From Heterohyrax brucei (lineage: Eukaryota > Chordata > Mammalia > Hyracoidea > Procaviidae), in NCBI GenBank assembly GCA_028571685.1, contig CM053164.1:39482501-39546500 (forward strand): DNA of 64,000 nt, written 5' to 3'. Each line of letters begins with the position of its first letter. Position 1 is the stretch's first letter. The translations under genes and the position numbers were made by a program. Shown here one piece after another: positions 25,719 through 37,591 of the stretch. A model generated the notes under the pieces. That model searched no databases. It saw only the letters and a list, made by a program, of their open reading frames with translations, and was not told the origin of the DNA.

Positions 25719-25857
25719 GGATACAGCAGGCCAAGAGCGATTTCACACCATCACAACCTCCTACTACAGAGGAGCAATGGGTATTATGCTAGTATATGAC
25801 ATCACCAATGGTAAAAGTTTTGAAAACATCAGCAAATGGCTGAGAAACATAGATGAG
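25719..25857 (+). CDS. RAB10: RAB10 coding exon: residues 64-109 (switch II)
   Basis: This exon encodes the G3/switch II part of the small GTPase RAB10, which drives vesicle delivery to the plasma membrane (for example GLUT4 traffic) and ER and ciliary membrane dynamics. The acceptor is ttcag at 25714-25718. The first base completes a split Trp codon (63), then DTAGQE follows at once, with Gln68 the catalytic-site residue. Thr73 (codon 25747-25749) is the residue phosphorylated by LRRK2 in mammals. The segment ends with a WLRNIDE run and a gtaaga donor at 25858, phase 0. The residues look identical to the human protein as I recall it. RAB8 and RAB13 share much of this exon; the later exons settle the assignment. 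Confidence 0.97.
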
Positions 25858-26865
25858 GTAAGACCAAAAAAGTGCATAAACCCTTCACGAACCCACTTTT
25901 GTGTGCTTGTTTGATCGATCTTTAGGATATAATGTGACATTGTTATTAAAGCCATCCTTACTGGAGATAAAACTTACACTTTTTAAAGCTTAATGTTATT
26001 TTTTGCCTGTCTTTTTTCTTAAGCATTTTGGCAAGTCTGTGTTGAACCTTATCCAAGGAAATTACTAAATGATCTCAAAATTCTAATCTTAGAAGATGGC
26101 CCCAGATGGTAACTACCAGTGGTTTTAAAGGCCTCTCTCTAAATTCTAAGTGAAATTCTTTCTCTATTGGGTTTTTATCGAACAAATAAAAAAATTTTAC
26201 AGTGCTTTTAAAACTTTTTTTTTTTAAGTTATAGAAGTGTGATTTTTCTCCAAGACATTTTGAAAGATAGATTGTACTAATAAGGTAAAAATCTAACCAA
26301 GAAAATTTGGCCGTATCATTGCATGTGAAGATGTTGATTTTCTTAAGGCAAAGTTGTGTGTCAAAGCATGTCTACCTGCCTGTGCCACAGCATAGGTGGC
26401 TTCTTGTTGGAAGTATTTTTCATGCCTTATTGCTTGCCTTCTAAACTTTGAAATTAAGAGCAACTATTTAAAGCACGTTTTGGCTAGATACACGAAGAGT
26501 GAGTCTTAAGCTCATATTAGATCCAAGAATAACTAATCTTCCATGGCAGAAATCCTAAGGTTCATTGCTGTGATAAGCCTTCAAAGGAGAATGTGTTTTT
26601 TATATTTTAATGATTGAAGATACACAGATCCTGGGTGGGCAGGAGGAGGCCTCAGTTTTGAGTTTCCATAGTTGGCTAGACAGTGTGCTTAGTAAGGATA
26701 GTTTTTTAAAAACTTAACTTTATTTGGTAGTCTGGTAGCTTACATTTCCCAGCACTTACTGAGATACTTTTTTTTGACATACAAGATTGAATTTACCTAA
26801 TTTTCATTTTGTTATAGAGATAATACTTGAACCAAATGAAATGGAATATATATAAAAAAAAAGAA
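25858..26865 (+). other. RAB10: RAB10 intron, no recognised element
   Basis: One kilobase of apparently unique AT-rich sequence after the donor gtaaga. No second exon or RNA gene is seen. Confidence 0.5.
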
Positions 26866-27905
26866 GTGTCATATAAAAAGGACTATATACCATGTCCAGG
26901 TGGAATTTGTCCCATAAAATGCAGGGGTGGTTAAACATACGACATCAACAACATAGTATGTTTACATTAATAGAATGAAAGATAAAAAACAACTTGATAG
27001 TCTCCGTAGACATAGTAAAAGTATTTGACAAAATCCAACACATTTATGATGAAAACATTCAACAAACTAGGAACAGAAAGAAACTTCCTCAACCTGATAA
27101 CAAACATGTACTAAAATCATGTTTGCCCACAGCTGTTGAGTCGATGCCAACCCATAGTGACCCTATAGGACAGAGTGGAGCTCCACCCTAGAGTTTCCAA
27201 GGAGTACCTGGTGGATTTGAACTGTTGACCTCTTGGGTAGCAGCGTAGCACTTAACCACTACGCAGTCAGGGTTTCCAAAATCACATTTAATAGAGAAAA
27301 ACTGATAATGCTGTTTTGGAAAACAGTCTGACAGTTCCTCGGAAGATTAAATATAGAGGCAGTTACTGCATGACCCAATAGTTCCACTTCTGGTATATAA
27401 CAAAGAAAAATGAAAACATAATGTCCACTCAAAAACTAGTACGTGAATGTTCAGGGTAGCATTATTCATAGTAGCTCAAAAAGTGTAAACAGCCTAAATG
27501 CACATCGGTGTGATACAGCTATACAATGGAATGTTAGTCAGCAATAAAAGAGTGAAGTGCTAATACATACTGCAACATGGAGGGATCTTGAAACCATTGT
27601 GAAAGAAGCTGGACACAAAAGACTGTGTGGTATGATTCCATTTGAAATATCCATAATAGGCAAGTGCATAGAGAGTGACAGTAGGTTAATAGTTACCTAG
27701 GGCTAGGGGCATAGGTTGGGGGAAGGAAGGGTGACTGCTAATGGGTGTAAGTTCTGGGAGGGGGCCAATGAAAATATTCTGGAGTTAGATAGTGATGGTG
27801 GTTTTACAGGCTTATGAAATACAAAAAAGAGCCACTGAATTGTGTAATTTAAACATGAACTTTATGGTATGTGAATTGTATCTTAACAAAGCTATTATTT
27901 TAAAT
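26866..27905 (+). repeat. Old L1 ORF2/3' UTR with internal deletion
   Basis: ORF2 sequence before the SINE ('gtatttgacaaaatccaacac', 'aacttcctcaacctgataa') jumps after it to the ORF2 end ('ggtagcattattcatagtagc') and a 3' UTR, so about 1.5-2 kb of a normal L1 is missing. Confidence 0.8.
27120..27277 (-). mobile_element. AfroSINE with target duplication
   Basis: A complete antisense SINE from the tail (cagctgttgagtcgatgcc) to the head (gggtttcc). The 7-mer aaaatca lies on both sides (27113-27119 and 27278-27284). Confidence 0.85.
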
Positions 27906-28285
27906 ATCTGAAGTAAGCTTTAATACTTTGCATTACAATTATATCTTTAACAACAGGAGGCAAGTACAAGTTTGCTTTGAAATAGTGGAAAGAGGTGAGG
28001 AGAAGTCAGAGTAACTGAATTATAATCCCAGTCGACCTCTTTTTTAGTGTGATCTTGTGAAATCTCTTAGTTCTGTTTCTGTGAAAGTGCATTCTACTTT
28101 GTGGTATTATTTAGCACAAAGGGTAGTTTGGACAGATAGTTAAATTGATCTCTTTATTGTGGGACTTTTCAACCTTCCATATGCTCCAGTGTATGGTGAA
28201 TGTTTTAAGAAGTTACACTAGGTAGCTTTTGCCAAATTTAGTTACTTTTAACAGAAACTTTGTATCAAAGAACAAATCTTGGGAT

Positions 28286-28478
28286 CAGTGTTTTAACTCA
28301 CTACTTTGAAAAACACTGCTGTAAACCAGTCTCCAGCAGCAGCAGCACCTGGGAATTTGAGAAATGTGAATTCTCAGGCCCTATGCCGACCTTCTGAATT
28401 AGGAGAGGCTCAACAGCCTGTGTTTTTAAAAACCATCTGGGTGACTGATAGTTACAAAACTTTGGAAACCATTGCTGT
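28286..28478 (+). repeat. MER20-like non-autonomous hAT element
   Basis: 'cagcagcacctgggaatttgagaaatgtgaattctcaggccc' followed by 'ctgaattaggagaggct' and a complementary end 'aaactttggaaaccattgctg' match the MER20 plan. Confidence 0.7.
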
Positions 28479-28511
28479 AAACGTAATTTCCTCATCTTGA
28501 ATGCCTTACCA

Positions 28512-28667
28512 AACAAAAACCCGCTGCCGTTGAGAGTCCATTCTGACTCTTAGCAGCCCAGTAGACAGTAGAACTGCCCATAGACTTCCCAAGGATCCTG
28601 GCAGGTTTGAACTGCCGACCTGTGGTTAACAGCCATAGCTCTTAACCACCACACCACCAGGGTTTCC
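28512..28667 (-). repeat. AfroSINE
   Basis: Tail 'cgctgccgttgagagtccattc' to head 'ccaccacaccaccagggtttcc'. Confidence 0.85.
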
Positions 28668-28954
28668 AGGACAGGATAAACACTACTGCATAGGAGATAC
28701 ACAGTGCTCACAGCACCAAAGCAGGTTTGGTTTTTGATCGTGTCAGGAGATCTTCATTCAACTACAAGAGTGTCACGGATGAGGTCGATTTCCAAACCAA
28801 GTAGCATAAGGTATTTCCTCATCATGTTTAACGTTTCATGAAAGGATTTTTTGTATTATCGTTTTACTGTAGGCAGCTTTACTTCCTTACACTTCCTTCT
28901 GATAAAAGGCAATAAAATAGCTAAAGGAATGGTGGGAATAATGCTCTCCTGTTA

Positions 28955-29315
28955 ATTTTTTTTTAATTTAACAGGTTCTTGTTACAATTTGGGAAACCCT
29001 GGTAGCATAGTGGGTTAAGTGCTGCGCCTGGTGACCAAAAGGTCGGTAGTTCATGTCCGCCAGATGCTCCATGAGAACTCTATGGGGCAGTTCTACTCTG
29101 CCGTACAGGATCACTCTTGAGTCGGACCCAGCTTGACAGCAGTGGCCTTGGTTTGGGTTTGGTTTTGTTTTTGTTAACAATTTGTATGTTACAACAAGGT
29201 GGAGGCTCATGTTTATGAAATATACCTTGGTGTCTGTCTTGCTTCACAGCTGATCACCAAGACCTTGGAGTTACTTGGCACACCCTCTAATGCGACTTAA
29301 TGATCCCTGGTCATC
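28955..29315 (-). repeat. Unnamed retroposon-like sequence, copy 1 (split by a SINE)
   Basis: It starts with a T-rich tract, then 'aatttaacaggttcttgtta'. After the SINE it continues 'gtatgttacaacaagg', 'aggctcatgtttatgaaata' and so on to about 29315. It is similar along its whole length to 33196-33360. The T tract suggests a minus-strand copy with a poly(A) tail. I do not recognise the family. Confidence 0.55.
28991..29176 (+). mobile_element. AfroSINE with target duplication
   Basis: Head ggaaaccctggtagcatag to tail ttggtttgggtttggttttg. The 7-mer acaattt flanks it (28984-28990 and 29177-29183). The related sequence at 33196 lacks the insertion and so shows the empty site. Confidence 0.9.
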
Positions 29316-29435
29316 ATAAAATTAATTCACAGTGGGGTAGAGTTTTTTTCCTTCCATGGGTTCATAGGTATATTATAAATAAATGAACGATCCATTGGGG
29401 AAAAAAATAATGTTTAAGAGGATGTTGAAGACGTA

Positions 29436-29942
29436 TGAGGTCTGACAGTTAAGTCCACAAACTTAATTGTTCTCAGCGCTACATGCCTTGTTGTTTAGTA
29501 TCACTGGGGTCACCTTTGAAGTACTCCCTTTGGGAGACTAGGCACTGATGCCAGCACAGTCCACCCTTCAAAGCAGTTTTGGAACTTCTGCTGGAAGGAC
29601 AAGGGCACACGATGGCAAGGTGGCAAGTTCTTGAACTTCATTGTGTGGTTGTCTGTTGAGGAAGTTTTCAGCCAGTAAACAGCTGTATTGAAACACCCTC
29701 CTTACTCACCTGATCTGGCCTCAGTGACTTTCTTATTTACCTGAAGATAAAGGAAATACTGAAAGGAAGACATTTTGGTGACATTCAAGACATCAAGGGT
29801 AATACAGTGACAGTTCTGATGGCCATTCCAGAAAAAGAGTTCCAAAATTGCTTTGAAGGGTGCACTAGGCACTGGTGTCAGTGTGTAGCTTCCCGAGGGG
29901 AGTACTTCAAAGGTGGCCATAGTGATATTTAGCAGTGAGGCA
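29436..29942 (+). mobile_element. Fold-back mariner remnant 1
   Basis: It begins tgaggtctgacagttaag after a TA dinucleotide. The left arm is the reverse complement of the end of a mariner transposase gene. The right part reads on the + strand as transposase C-terminus (PPYSPDLA, then GRHFGDIQDIK and LMAIPE.EFQNCFEG). The last 50 bp or so of the right terminus are missing where element 2 abuts. It carries frameshifts and lacks the catalytic N-terminal part. Confidence 0.8.
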
Positions 29943-30491
29943 AGAGGTCTGACGATAAGTTTCTGAACTCATCCTAGAAGAAGTTCTACATACCTCACTG
30001 CTGAATATCACTGTGGTCACCTTTGAAGTGCTCCCCTTGGGAAACTGGGCACCAACGCCAGCACCTAGTCCACCGTTCAAAGCAATGTTGAAACTCTTTC
30101 TGGGATGTCCATCAGAGCTGTCATTGTGTAAGATCTGACCAGTTCACAAACTCATCCTAGAAAAGGTGCTGTGTACCTCACTGCTGAATATCACTGTGGT
30201 CACCTCGAAGCACCCCATTTGGATAGCTATGTACCAATGCCAGGGCCTGGTCCACCCTTCAAAGCTCTTTTTCTAGGATGAGTTCACAAACCGAATCATC
30301 AGACCTCATACAACAGCTCTGTTGGGCATTCCAGAAAGAGTTCCAGAATTGCTCTGAGGGGTAAACTAGGTGCTGGTGTTGGCATACAGCTTCCCAAGGG
30401 AAGCACTTGGAAGGTGACTGAAGTAATATTTAACAGTGAGGTATACAGTACTTTTTCTAGGATGAGTTTGCAAACTTAATTGTCAGGTCTT
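29943..30491. mobile_element. Fold-back mariner element 2, carrying a nested copy
   Basis: Left arm 29943-30128 and right arm 30309-30491 are reverse complements, both derived from the transposase 3' end and terminal repeat. The centre is occupied by element 3. No internal transposase coding sequence remains. Confidence 0.75.
30131..30308. mobile_element. Mariner element 3 (178 bp), nested
   Basis: It lies between TA dinucleotides (30129-30130 and 30309-30310). It has an agatctgacc...gttcacaaactcatcctag left end and the complementary 'ctaggatgagttcacaaacc...cagacctca' right end. It consists of little besides mariner termini. Confidence 0.8.
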
Positions 30492-30686
30492 ATGTGCCAT
30501 TTTGTCACCTACCATTGACTTATTTCAAATATATGTGTACAGATGTGAGAACAAAGGCCAGGTCTAAATAAAAGACACTCTTTCATCAGTGAGGTCAGTG
30601 ACCTAAATCCTCATTCTCCAAAGAGATGAGTAGACCCAGCAGCATCAACGTTTTGGGGGATTTTGTTAGAAATAAGAATCTGGTCT

Positions 30687-32014
30687 TTGGAAGGCAATCT
30701 GACGCTCCCTTAAAAAATGGACATAGATATACCATTTGACCCAGTAATTCCACTGCTTGGAATATATCGTACAGAATCAAGGCCTTTCACACCAACTGAT
30801 ACATGCATACGGATGTTCATCGCAGCACAGTCCACAATAGCAGAAAGATGGAATCAGCCCAAATGCCCAACAACAGAGGAATGGATAGGTAAGCTATGGT
30901 ATATACACTCAGTGGAATACTATGCGATGAGAAAGAACAACGATGATAGCAGGAAACATCTCTTAACCTGGTTTCAACTGGAGGACAGTATGCTGAGTAA
31001 AAATAGTCAGCCACAGAAGGACAAATATTGTATGAGCCCCCTTCAGTAAGAACTTAAAAGCAGACTCATGCATAGAAGAAAAGACTCTTTGATGGCTGCA
31101 AGGGTGGGGAGGAAGAAAAGGTGGGGGGGAGTGTAGATTAGTTAGTTAATAGAAATTTGGTTGGGTGAAACCGGTGACAGCACACATTACAAAGAAGATC
31201 AATAATAACTGGACTTCAACACAATTTGAGTACTCCTGTCTTAACCCAGTATTGCAAGAACAGTTGCTGGGGTGGGGGGCCAGGGACCATGCTCTCAGGC
31301 AAAATCGAATCCAGTTGGTATAGTTAGCATTTTGCTAATGAGGACTCTGTACCCCTCATCGGTGAGCAGCGTCTGGGGTCTTAAAAGCTACCATCTGAGG
31401 GTACAGCAAATGGTTCCAACTCAACAGGAATGGATGATCACTGAGGACAAGAACGACATGGGGAAAAGAGAACCCAGAAGACAGATCTCTATATCGACTC
31501 GTGACCAGAAGAACCAGATGGTGCCTGGCCACCACCAGTGATAGCCATGATGGAGCTCACAAAGTTGAGTCTCACTAGCAGCAAGAGAATAAGTAGGGGT
31601 GTGCCCTGAGATCTCCAATAAAAGACCACAATTGATGGTCCAGGAGCTTCAGAGTTCCCCTGGGAGCATGGCCACTGGCTCTGATAGCTGCCCCTGTCTG
31701 TAAATCATAACGAAGGTCAACTTTTCGGACAGCAATGGATTGGACTTGGCAATGCAGAGTGACCGTATCCTGTGGGAATTTCATGGTTCTGTGCATCTAT
31801 AGGATGTCATCCTGCTGACCTTTTGCTGGAGGAAGGAGAGTGAGTAGAGAGGAGGGGATAGGAGACTGTTGGGAGGATAGGACATGTATGGAGCAGAGAG
31901 GAGGGGTGTGCTGCCACCGGACAGGGAGAGCACTTGGCAGCTGCTTATAGGTGAGCATGCGAATTTATATGGGAATTTATATTTTCATTCAATCATAATA
32001 ATAATAAAAAAAAA
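30687..32014 (+). mobile_element. Truncated L1: end of ORF2 and complete 3' UTR
   Basis: It starts in ORF2 (MDIDIPFDPVIPLLG at 30717) and runs through the 3' UTR to an A-rich end (aataataataaaaaaaaa). It is sense to RAB10 and closely parallels the 3' part of the long L1. Confidence 0.9.
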
Positions 32015-33195
32015 GAATGTGGAACCCTACTGTAGACCTGTTTGAATTGATAATTTGCATTTTGACACGATGTCCAGGTGATTAATATGTACATTCAGTT
32101 TGAGAAAAAACGCAGTCTTAAATGAAAGGTGTTTTCTCTGTGGCCTGTAGAGTTTAGGGTTTCTTGAAGATCCTCTAAGAGTCTCCTTGGTGATGAAGCT
32201 AACATTGAACAGTCAGGGGAGGCCTTTGATTCTCCCTCCTACTGTTTAATCAGCCACCTCCTTCTGTTTCAGAGGTTAGAGTTTCAAGCATGATTTTGTC
32301 TGGGGTGGGGAATGGAGTATCTGGCTTTGAAAGGGTTGAATTCATTGCTGCTAAAAATTGATTTTCCCTGTGCCCTTAACAGACTAGGAGCTGTCCTAAT
32401 GAAAGCGAGAGAGCTCAGTAAAAACAACCCATTCATCAGTAGTTATTCTACTGACTAGTAGCTGAAAGGACTCAGTTTCATTCAGACAAACAGGCATGTA
32501 CATTTTCACTCAGTCATAATAATAATAAATAAAAACAGATTCACGGTATTGTTTTCAGTCCCCATTCTTTTATGAGTGCACGTGTGTGTTGGGCACATGG
32601 AGGGAGCACCTTGTGGGTGCTCAGACTCAATGAATTATAAAATGATACAGAAAAAAACACTTGGAATTACAAAATTACAGAATTTTGTGCTTTTTCGTAA
32701 AACCGTGGTTCCTATAAGGCTTGAGTCATTGAGGCAACTTTTTAAAAAAATTAGCCAGTGTTTACAGATCTCCTACTTTATGGTGGCCACTTTCTTGGAG
32801 GCTGGGCATGCAGTATGACAATATGAATGATCTCGTACTGAGTTAGGGGTAGAAGGGCAGAATCCTTTGTTAATGTATGAGAAACAGGTACCCTCACAGA
32901 GTCTGGGAAGTGAGGGGAAGAACAACTGAGCTGAGGTTTGAAGGAGATAAGTTACATATGCAAGGATGGGGCTAGTGTTGGGGACTAATGGATTTAAATT
33001 CAGGGGCAAATCAGGTATGAAACTGCTTTTGGTATTGAAGAAGCAACTGTCTTGCTGTGGGAATATTCAGGGAAAGGTACTTCAGACGAAAGATCTCATG
33101 ATCTTGGTTTTAGACAAATTTTTAGAAAACCAAGTCATAGGTTCACTAAAGAAATAACATGTCTGTTAGCTCCAATTTGTACAACTTCATGACTT
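32015..33195. other. RAB10 intron, mostly unassigned
   Basis: Apart from a 43-bp L1 terminal fragment at 32495-32537 (catgtacattttcactcagt plus an A/T-rich tail, + strand) I recognise nothing. Confidence 0.5.
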
Positions 33196-33360
33196 ATTTT
33201 TTTTTTAATTTAACAGGTTCTTATTACTATTTGTATATTAAAATAACTTAGAGGCTCATGTTTGTGACATAACATCTTGGCTTCTGTTTAACATCTGGTT
33301 ACTGAGACTTTTGAGTTACTGGCAGCCTCTGTTAAGTTAGATCAGACTAATGATGACCCC
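33196..33360 (-). repeat. Unnamed retroposon-like sequence, copy 2
   Basis: T tract, 'aatttaacaggttcttatta', 'aggctcatgtttgtgacata', 'cttttgagttactggcagcctct' and 'actaatgatgacccctg' match copy 1 at 28955-29315 in the same order. It lacks the SINE. Confidence 0.55.
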
Positions 33361-33376
33361 TGCTCTTACTCTGAAT

Positions 33377-33614
33377 CAGTGGTTCTCACTCAACAGTGAT
33401 TTTATCCCCTGGTGGACAGTTAGTAGTTTGGCAGTGTCTGGAGGGTTTTTTTCCATAGGTGTCATCACTGCTGAGGGGGAAGAAGGATGTTAGTGGCATC
33501 TAGTGTGGAGAGGCCAAGAATGCTACTAACCATGCCCACCCCACCCCTCCACCCCCCGTCCTCAACACAAAACTTATCTGGCCCAAATGTTAAGGTCCTG
33601 ACGTAGAGAAACTG
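33377..33614 (+). repeat. MER5A-like non-autonomous hAT element
   Basis: Starts cagtggttctcactcaac and contains 'ggcagtgtctggagg', 'gtggcatctagtgtggagaggcc' and a complementary end 'gtagagaaactg', the MER5A plan. Confidence 0.8.
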
Positions 33615-33889
33615 ATTTAAACTCAGCTTTCTGTGTTAATACCTTAGGATGTTAGCCAACATTTCTAGGTGGTTACACGCCAGGTGTGTAATTTTGTATG
33701 GGTAGAGGTGAGTGTGCTTTTGCGCAAACGTCTATCTCTTTCTGGGAATGTCTCTGGGGGAATACTTCACCTACCTTTCTTGGTGTGCTTTTTTTGCCTG
33801 ATATGGTGGCAAACACAAGATCTATAAATCTGAATGAAAAAGTGTAATGTACGTAAGAAGCTGTGCACATCTGAAGGCCGTTTTAATGA

Positions 33890-34125
33890 TCTAGTCTGGC
33901 AGTGAGGGGGACCAGTCCCTGAAGAAGAATGTCCTGGCTGGTAAAAGTAGAGGAGGAGTGAAGAAGAACACCAGTCTCAAGGGGGATGGATTGACATGGT
34001 GGCTGTAGCAGTGGGCTCAAAAATGGCAGTGGTTGTGAGGATGACGCGGGGCCAGGCAGTGTTTGCTGTGTTGACACAGGACCGCTGTGTGTTGGAATTG
34101 ACTCGACAGCACGCAGCAGCAGCAG
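33890..34125 (+). repeat. RTE LINE 3' end, sense
   Basis: 'gaccagtccctgaagaagaat', 'gggggatggattgacatggtg', 'gcggggccaggcagtgttt' and 'ttggaattgactcgacagcac' follow the RTE end in order. It ends in a (CAG)n stretch instead of the usual CAACAA. Confidence 0.75.
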
Positions 34126-34336
34126 CACAGCAGTGAGGCCTGCTTTAACCGCATCTTGCTCGATTCTTGTCAGCATTGCCGTGGAAGGATGGTCATCGCT
34201 ATAAAATAGACTTGTTAAATACTGTCTTGACCTTTGTTGTTTTTCAAAGGCGTGTATCCCAGCTGTTTTTTAAGTCCTTTCTTTTCTTAGCCTTACTAGG
34301 ATCTCTTTGGCACCGTGTTAATAAATAAATACATTA

Positions 34337-34525
34337 AGTTGCTGTCGAGTTGACTCGAGTTGTGTGTCTGAGTAGGAGTGTACTCTGGGGGTTTTCATTG
34401 ACTGAAGGGTTTGTTGTTTTGTTTTGTTTTTTTTGAGAAGTGGATCTTCCAGGGTGCCTCTGGGTAGATGCTAACCTTCAACCTTTCATGTAGCTTTGTC
34501 AGCTGTGTGTACCACCTAGGGAGGC
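34337..34525 (-). repeat. AfroSINE of a second type
   Basis: The tail gttgctgtcgagttgactcg is standard, but the body reads 'gaagtggatcttccagg..gcctctgggt' and the head 'gtgtaccacctaggg'. This differs from the majority head (caccaggg). The copy at 41512-41703 is the same type. Confidence 0.75.
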
Positions 34526-35754
34526 CGAAGAAAATACAGTGAAGCCTCTCAGAACTGTAGCTTGACAGGATCACCTTATTTTTCCAGGTCTTACAAAAGT
34601 CTTTGACAAAGTGAAGTCTTACTACTTTTTTGTCTCTGCTTTTAGTGGAAAATAATTGGATTTTCCTTCTCTGGTGAATTTCCACCTTACACAGGTTCCA
34701 GCTTCTGCAGTTTTTAGTGTAGTAATAATCTAAGCCAAGAACATAATAACTCAAAAGTTTCCTAATAGGGATGTTAAATTTATTTAATGAACAGAGAAGT
34801 GTGTTACTTAAAGGATATACAATAGTAATTTCTGTATCTAAGACGTAGCTTTTAAGGATAGACAAGTCAAACACAGATAAAGAGCAAGGGTTAGGTAAGG
34901 TCCCTCTGTGACACAGTTGCTGCTCAGTGGTAACCTAAAGGTGGATGGGTTGAACCTGCCCATCAGTAGTGCTGAAGAAAGGCTTGATAATCAGCTTTTG
35001 TTAAAATTATAGCCCAGAAAATCCTAGTGTGTAGTACTTGAGGTGGAGATGACGTGATAGTAGTGGATTAGGATTTTGTTTGCTTTGAGTCTAAAAGATA
35101 ACATATTGCAAAGCCTTTTTGACAGTCATGACATCTAGCTAAGAATTGTAGTAAGACCTCACAGTGTCATGGCACATTGTATGAAGCTGAGTGCTTTGCT
35201 TTTAGATCATACCAAGAGGTGCTAGCTCTTTCTCCAACATTAATGTAACAAGACTTTTAACTTGCTAATGAAAATTAACAATAAATATGTGATAATCTGC
35301 CTTAAGTCATCCAAATTCAGTTCCAGATTTCCCTCTCAGAGTAAAAGGTTACTTATAATTCTAAAGGAAAAAGAACATTTGAGACAGAACAAGACCTTCC
35401 TGGTGGATACTAAGTTTTAATTATAATGAGGCCTGCTGTGGTCATGGCTTTCCTTGCCCCTCTGGTAAGAGGCTCCCTAAAAGGCTCCTGAAACCCAGCA
35501 GGAAGCCAAGCTTATCTTGGTAGACAGGGCGCCGTCCAGGTAATTTCATGTGCAAGGCCAAGGGAAACAGCAGAGTGCACTCAGCGAGGTGCAGCCATCG
35601 CTGCAGCGCATAGTGCTGTCGTTTCAGCAGGAGTTCAGAGTGCAGAGCTCTAAGGTCTGACTGTTTCAGTGGTACTTTTAAATTCATATTTGAGCTACAG
35701 CCATATTTCTCCCTAAAATTCCGTGAGTGAATAAGGAGTTTTGCCCATTCCCTC
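34526..35754. other. RAB10 intron, no recognised element
   Basis: About 1.2 kb without a repeat or exon that I can name. Confidence 0.5.
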
Positions 35755-35893
35755 TGTCGTCATCAGGTGCCATCATGTCAGTTCTGACTGAGCACCCGTT
35801 TTTGTACACCACATCGGAACACTGCCTAGGCCTGCGCTGTGCTCTCAGTTGTTGCCGTGTTTGCACCTGTTGTCACAGCCATGGCAGGCCCAG
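35755..35893 (-). repeat. RTE LINE 3' tail, diverged
   Basis: 'catcaggtgccatcatgtcag' to 'gttgccgtgtttgcacctgttg' follows the RTE tail in antisense with many changes. Confidence 0.55.
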
Positions 35894-36094
35894 GGTACCG
35901 TGTGTGGGCATGAGGTTGCAAAGTGGGAGTTACACTGCTAAAACTTCATAATTATGTTTTCACTTGTGCTTAAAATGCCCTAAAAGTTAAATTTACATCT
36001 AAGGTAATTTTACCTTTTTTTCTGCTTTATTGATCACTTATTTATTGGTCTTTTCAGTTCTGCTTACTCCTTAAATTATAATTTATTAGAAGAA

Positions 36095-36243
36095 TGTTGT
36101 TGTTCATTGCCATCAAGTCAGTTCCGACTCATAGAGACTCTGTAGAACTGCCTGAAGGATTTCCAAGGAGAAGCTGGTGGATTTGAACTGCTGACCTTTT
36201 GGTTAGCAGGTGAGCTTTTGATACTGTACCAACAGGGCTCCTT
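36095..36243 (-). repeat. AfroSINE
   Basis: Tail 'cattgccatcaagtcagttcc' to head 'tgtaccaacagggctcc'. Confidence 0.85.
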
Positions 36244-36649
36244 GTTAGAGTAATAAATGGCCCTGAGAGCATCAAAGTGACGTAAGTTCTCTAAAAGCTC
36301 GTTAATGTCTCTGATAGCAAGCACTGTCTGATGGTAATCAAGGTATTGGTAGATTATTTCATGTGACTGGAAATTTTCCATTTAGTGGCTGGGCAATGAT
36401 TCTATATGTTTTTTGGTTCATGGACCCCTTTGAGAACTGAGAATCTTCCCAGAAACATGTACTTCTTGACAAAGCCTTGAATCCTTGACGGCCCCTGAAG
36501 TCCATCCCTCTACTGCAGGATAAGAATGCCTCTTCCAGACTCTTAGCACGCTGCAGAGTACTAGGAGCTGCTGGTGTGTTGCTGATCAGCACTGGCTATT
36601 TGCCAAGTGCCTTTCTTTTAGCAGTAACAAAGCAGGGGGCACTAAATTC

Positions 36650-36880
36650 CAATAGACTAACGGGGAGGTTTGAGGTTCATACCCACCGGAAGCACCTGGG
36701 AAGAAAGGTCCGGTGGCCTATATCCAAAACCAAGCATTAAAAGCCCTATGGATTGTATAGTCTCAACAACAACACAGTAAGTTGTGGGGGCAGGGGAGTT
36801 TTCTATGGAACCCAGTTTCCTCTGCCACACATGGGATCACCACAAGTTGGAATTGATGGCAACTGGTTTTTTTTTTAAGT
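36650..36880 (+). repeat. AfroSINE remnant, rearranged
   Basis: A B-box-like 'ggttcatacccaccgg' and the tail 'aagttggaattgatggcaactgg' are present, with an extra piece between them. It is diverged and lacks the head. Confidence 0.55.
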
Positions 36881-37591
36881 TCAGGTAAGAGCCTGGACTG
36901 TCTAAGAAGGTGATACTTTGTAACCAGTGAAGCCTTTCCTCCCATAAGCTTGTGATTCTATTAAAAGAGTATCTCCTCTACATAAAAATGTACCCTCCTC
37001 CACGCACACTGTTTTTTTCCCCTTCTCAGGCTTGATTTTTTTAGGTCAAGAACACATTTTTCTAACTTCCCTAGATTTGCTCTCTCATAGCTATAGGAAA
37101 TGGAGTGACTTAACTGCATCCATTTGGTTTCTAACTGATTTTTTTTATATGGAATCATCATCTTGTGTCCAGGCAGTAACTATTTGAGACTTGAAGGTCT
37201 CTAAAAGTTTTAACTAAGCTTTGTCAAGGATAATACATGTTATTTAAGACCATGACCCAGTTTGGATATAGCTTATGCATAGAATATTCCAGTTTCAGAT
37301 CTTTCGCCTGAATCTTTTCTTTTGGTGACATCCCTAGAAATGAGACATTCTCCTGTAGGGGAACAATAACTGAACAGGGGTCTGTCTTAGGTACTTGTGT
37401 TGTTTTTCCTAGGTAATGTAAGAGTTTGTCTAGACCTTTAGCATAGGGTGATTTCAGGAAGACTGCATTAAAACTTTTAGACTCTAGAAATGACACTCTA
37501 ACCTGAGAATTTTTTGAGATAAAATTGTTTTTAGAGAATATTAAACCACATTCCCAGGAGTATATAAAAGTACAGTGTTATTCCATTTTAG
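36881..37591 (+). other. RAB10: Intron upstream of the G4 exon, no recognised element
   Basis: This appears unique. Acceptor region: ttccattttag. Confidence 0.5.

Noticed and set aside
29702-29920. 72-codon minus-strand frame
   Set aside because: It is the complement of the mariner transposase end; the sense strand shows the real (broken) transposase residues.
34083-34130. CAG/CAGCAG run as a possible coding polyglutamine or expandable repeat
   Set aside because: It is the tail of an RTE LINE inside an intron and only a few units long.
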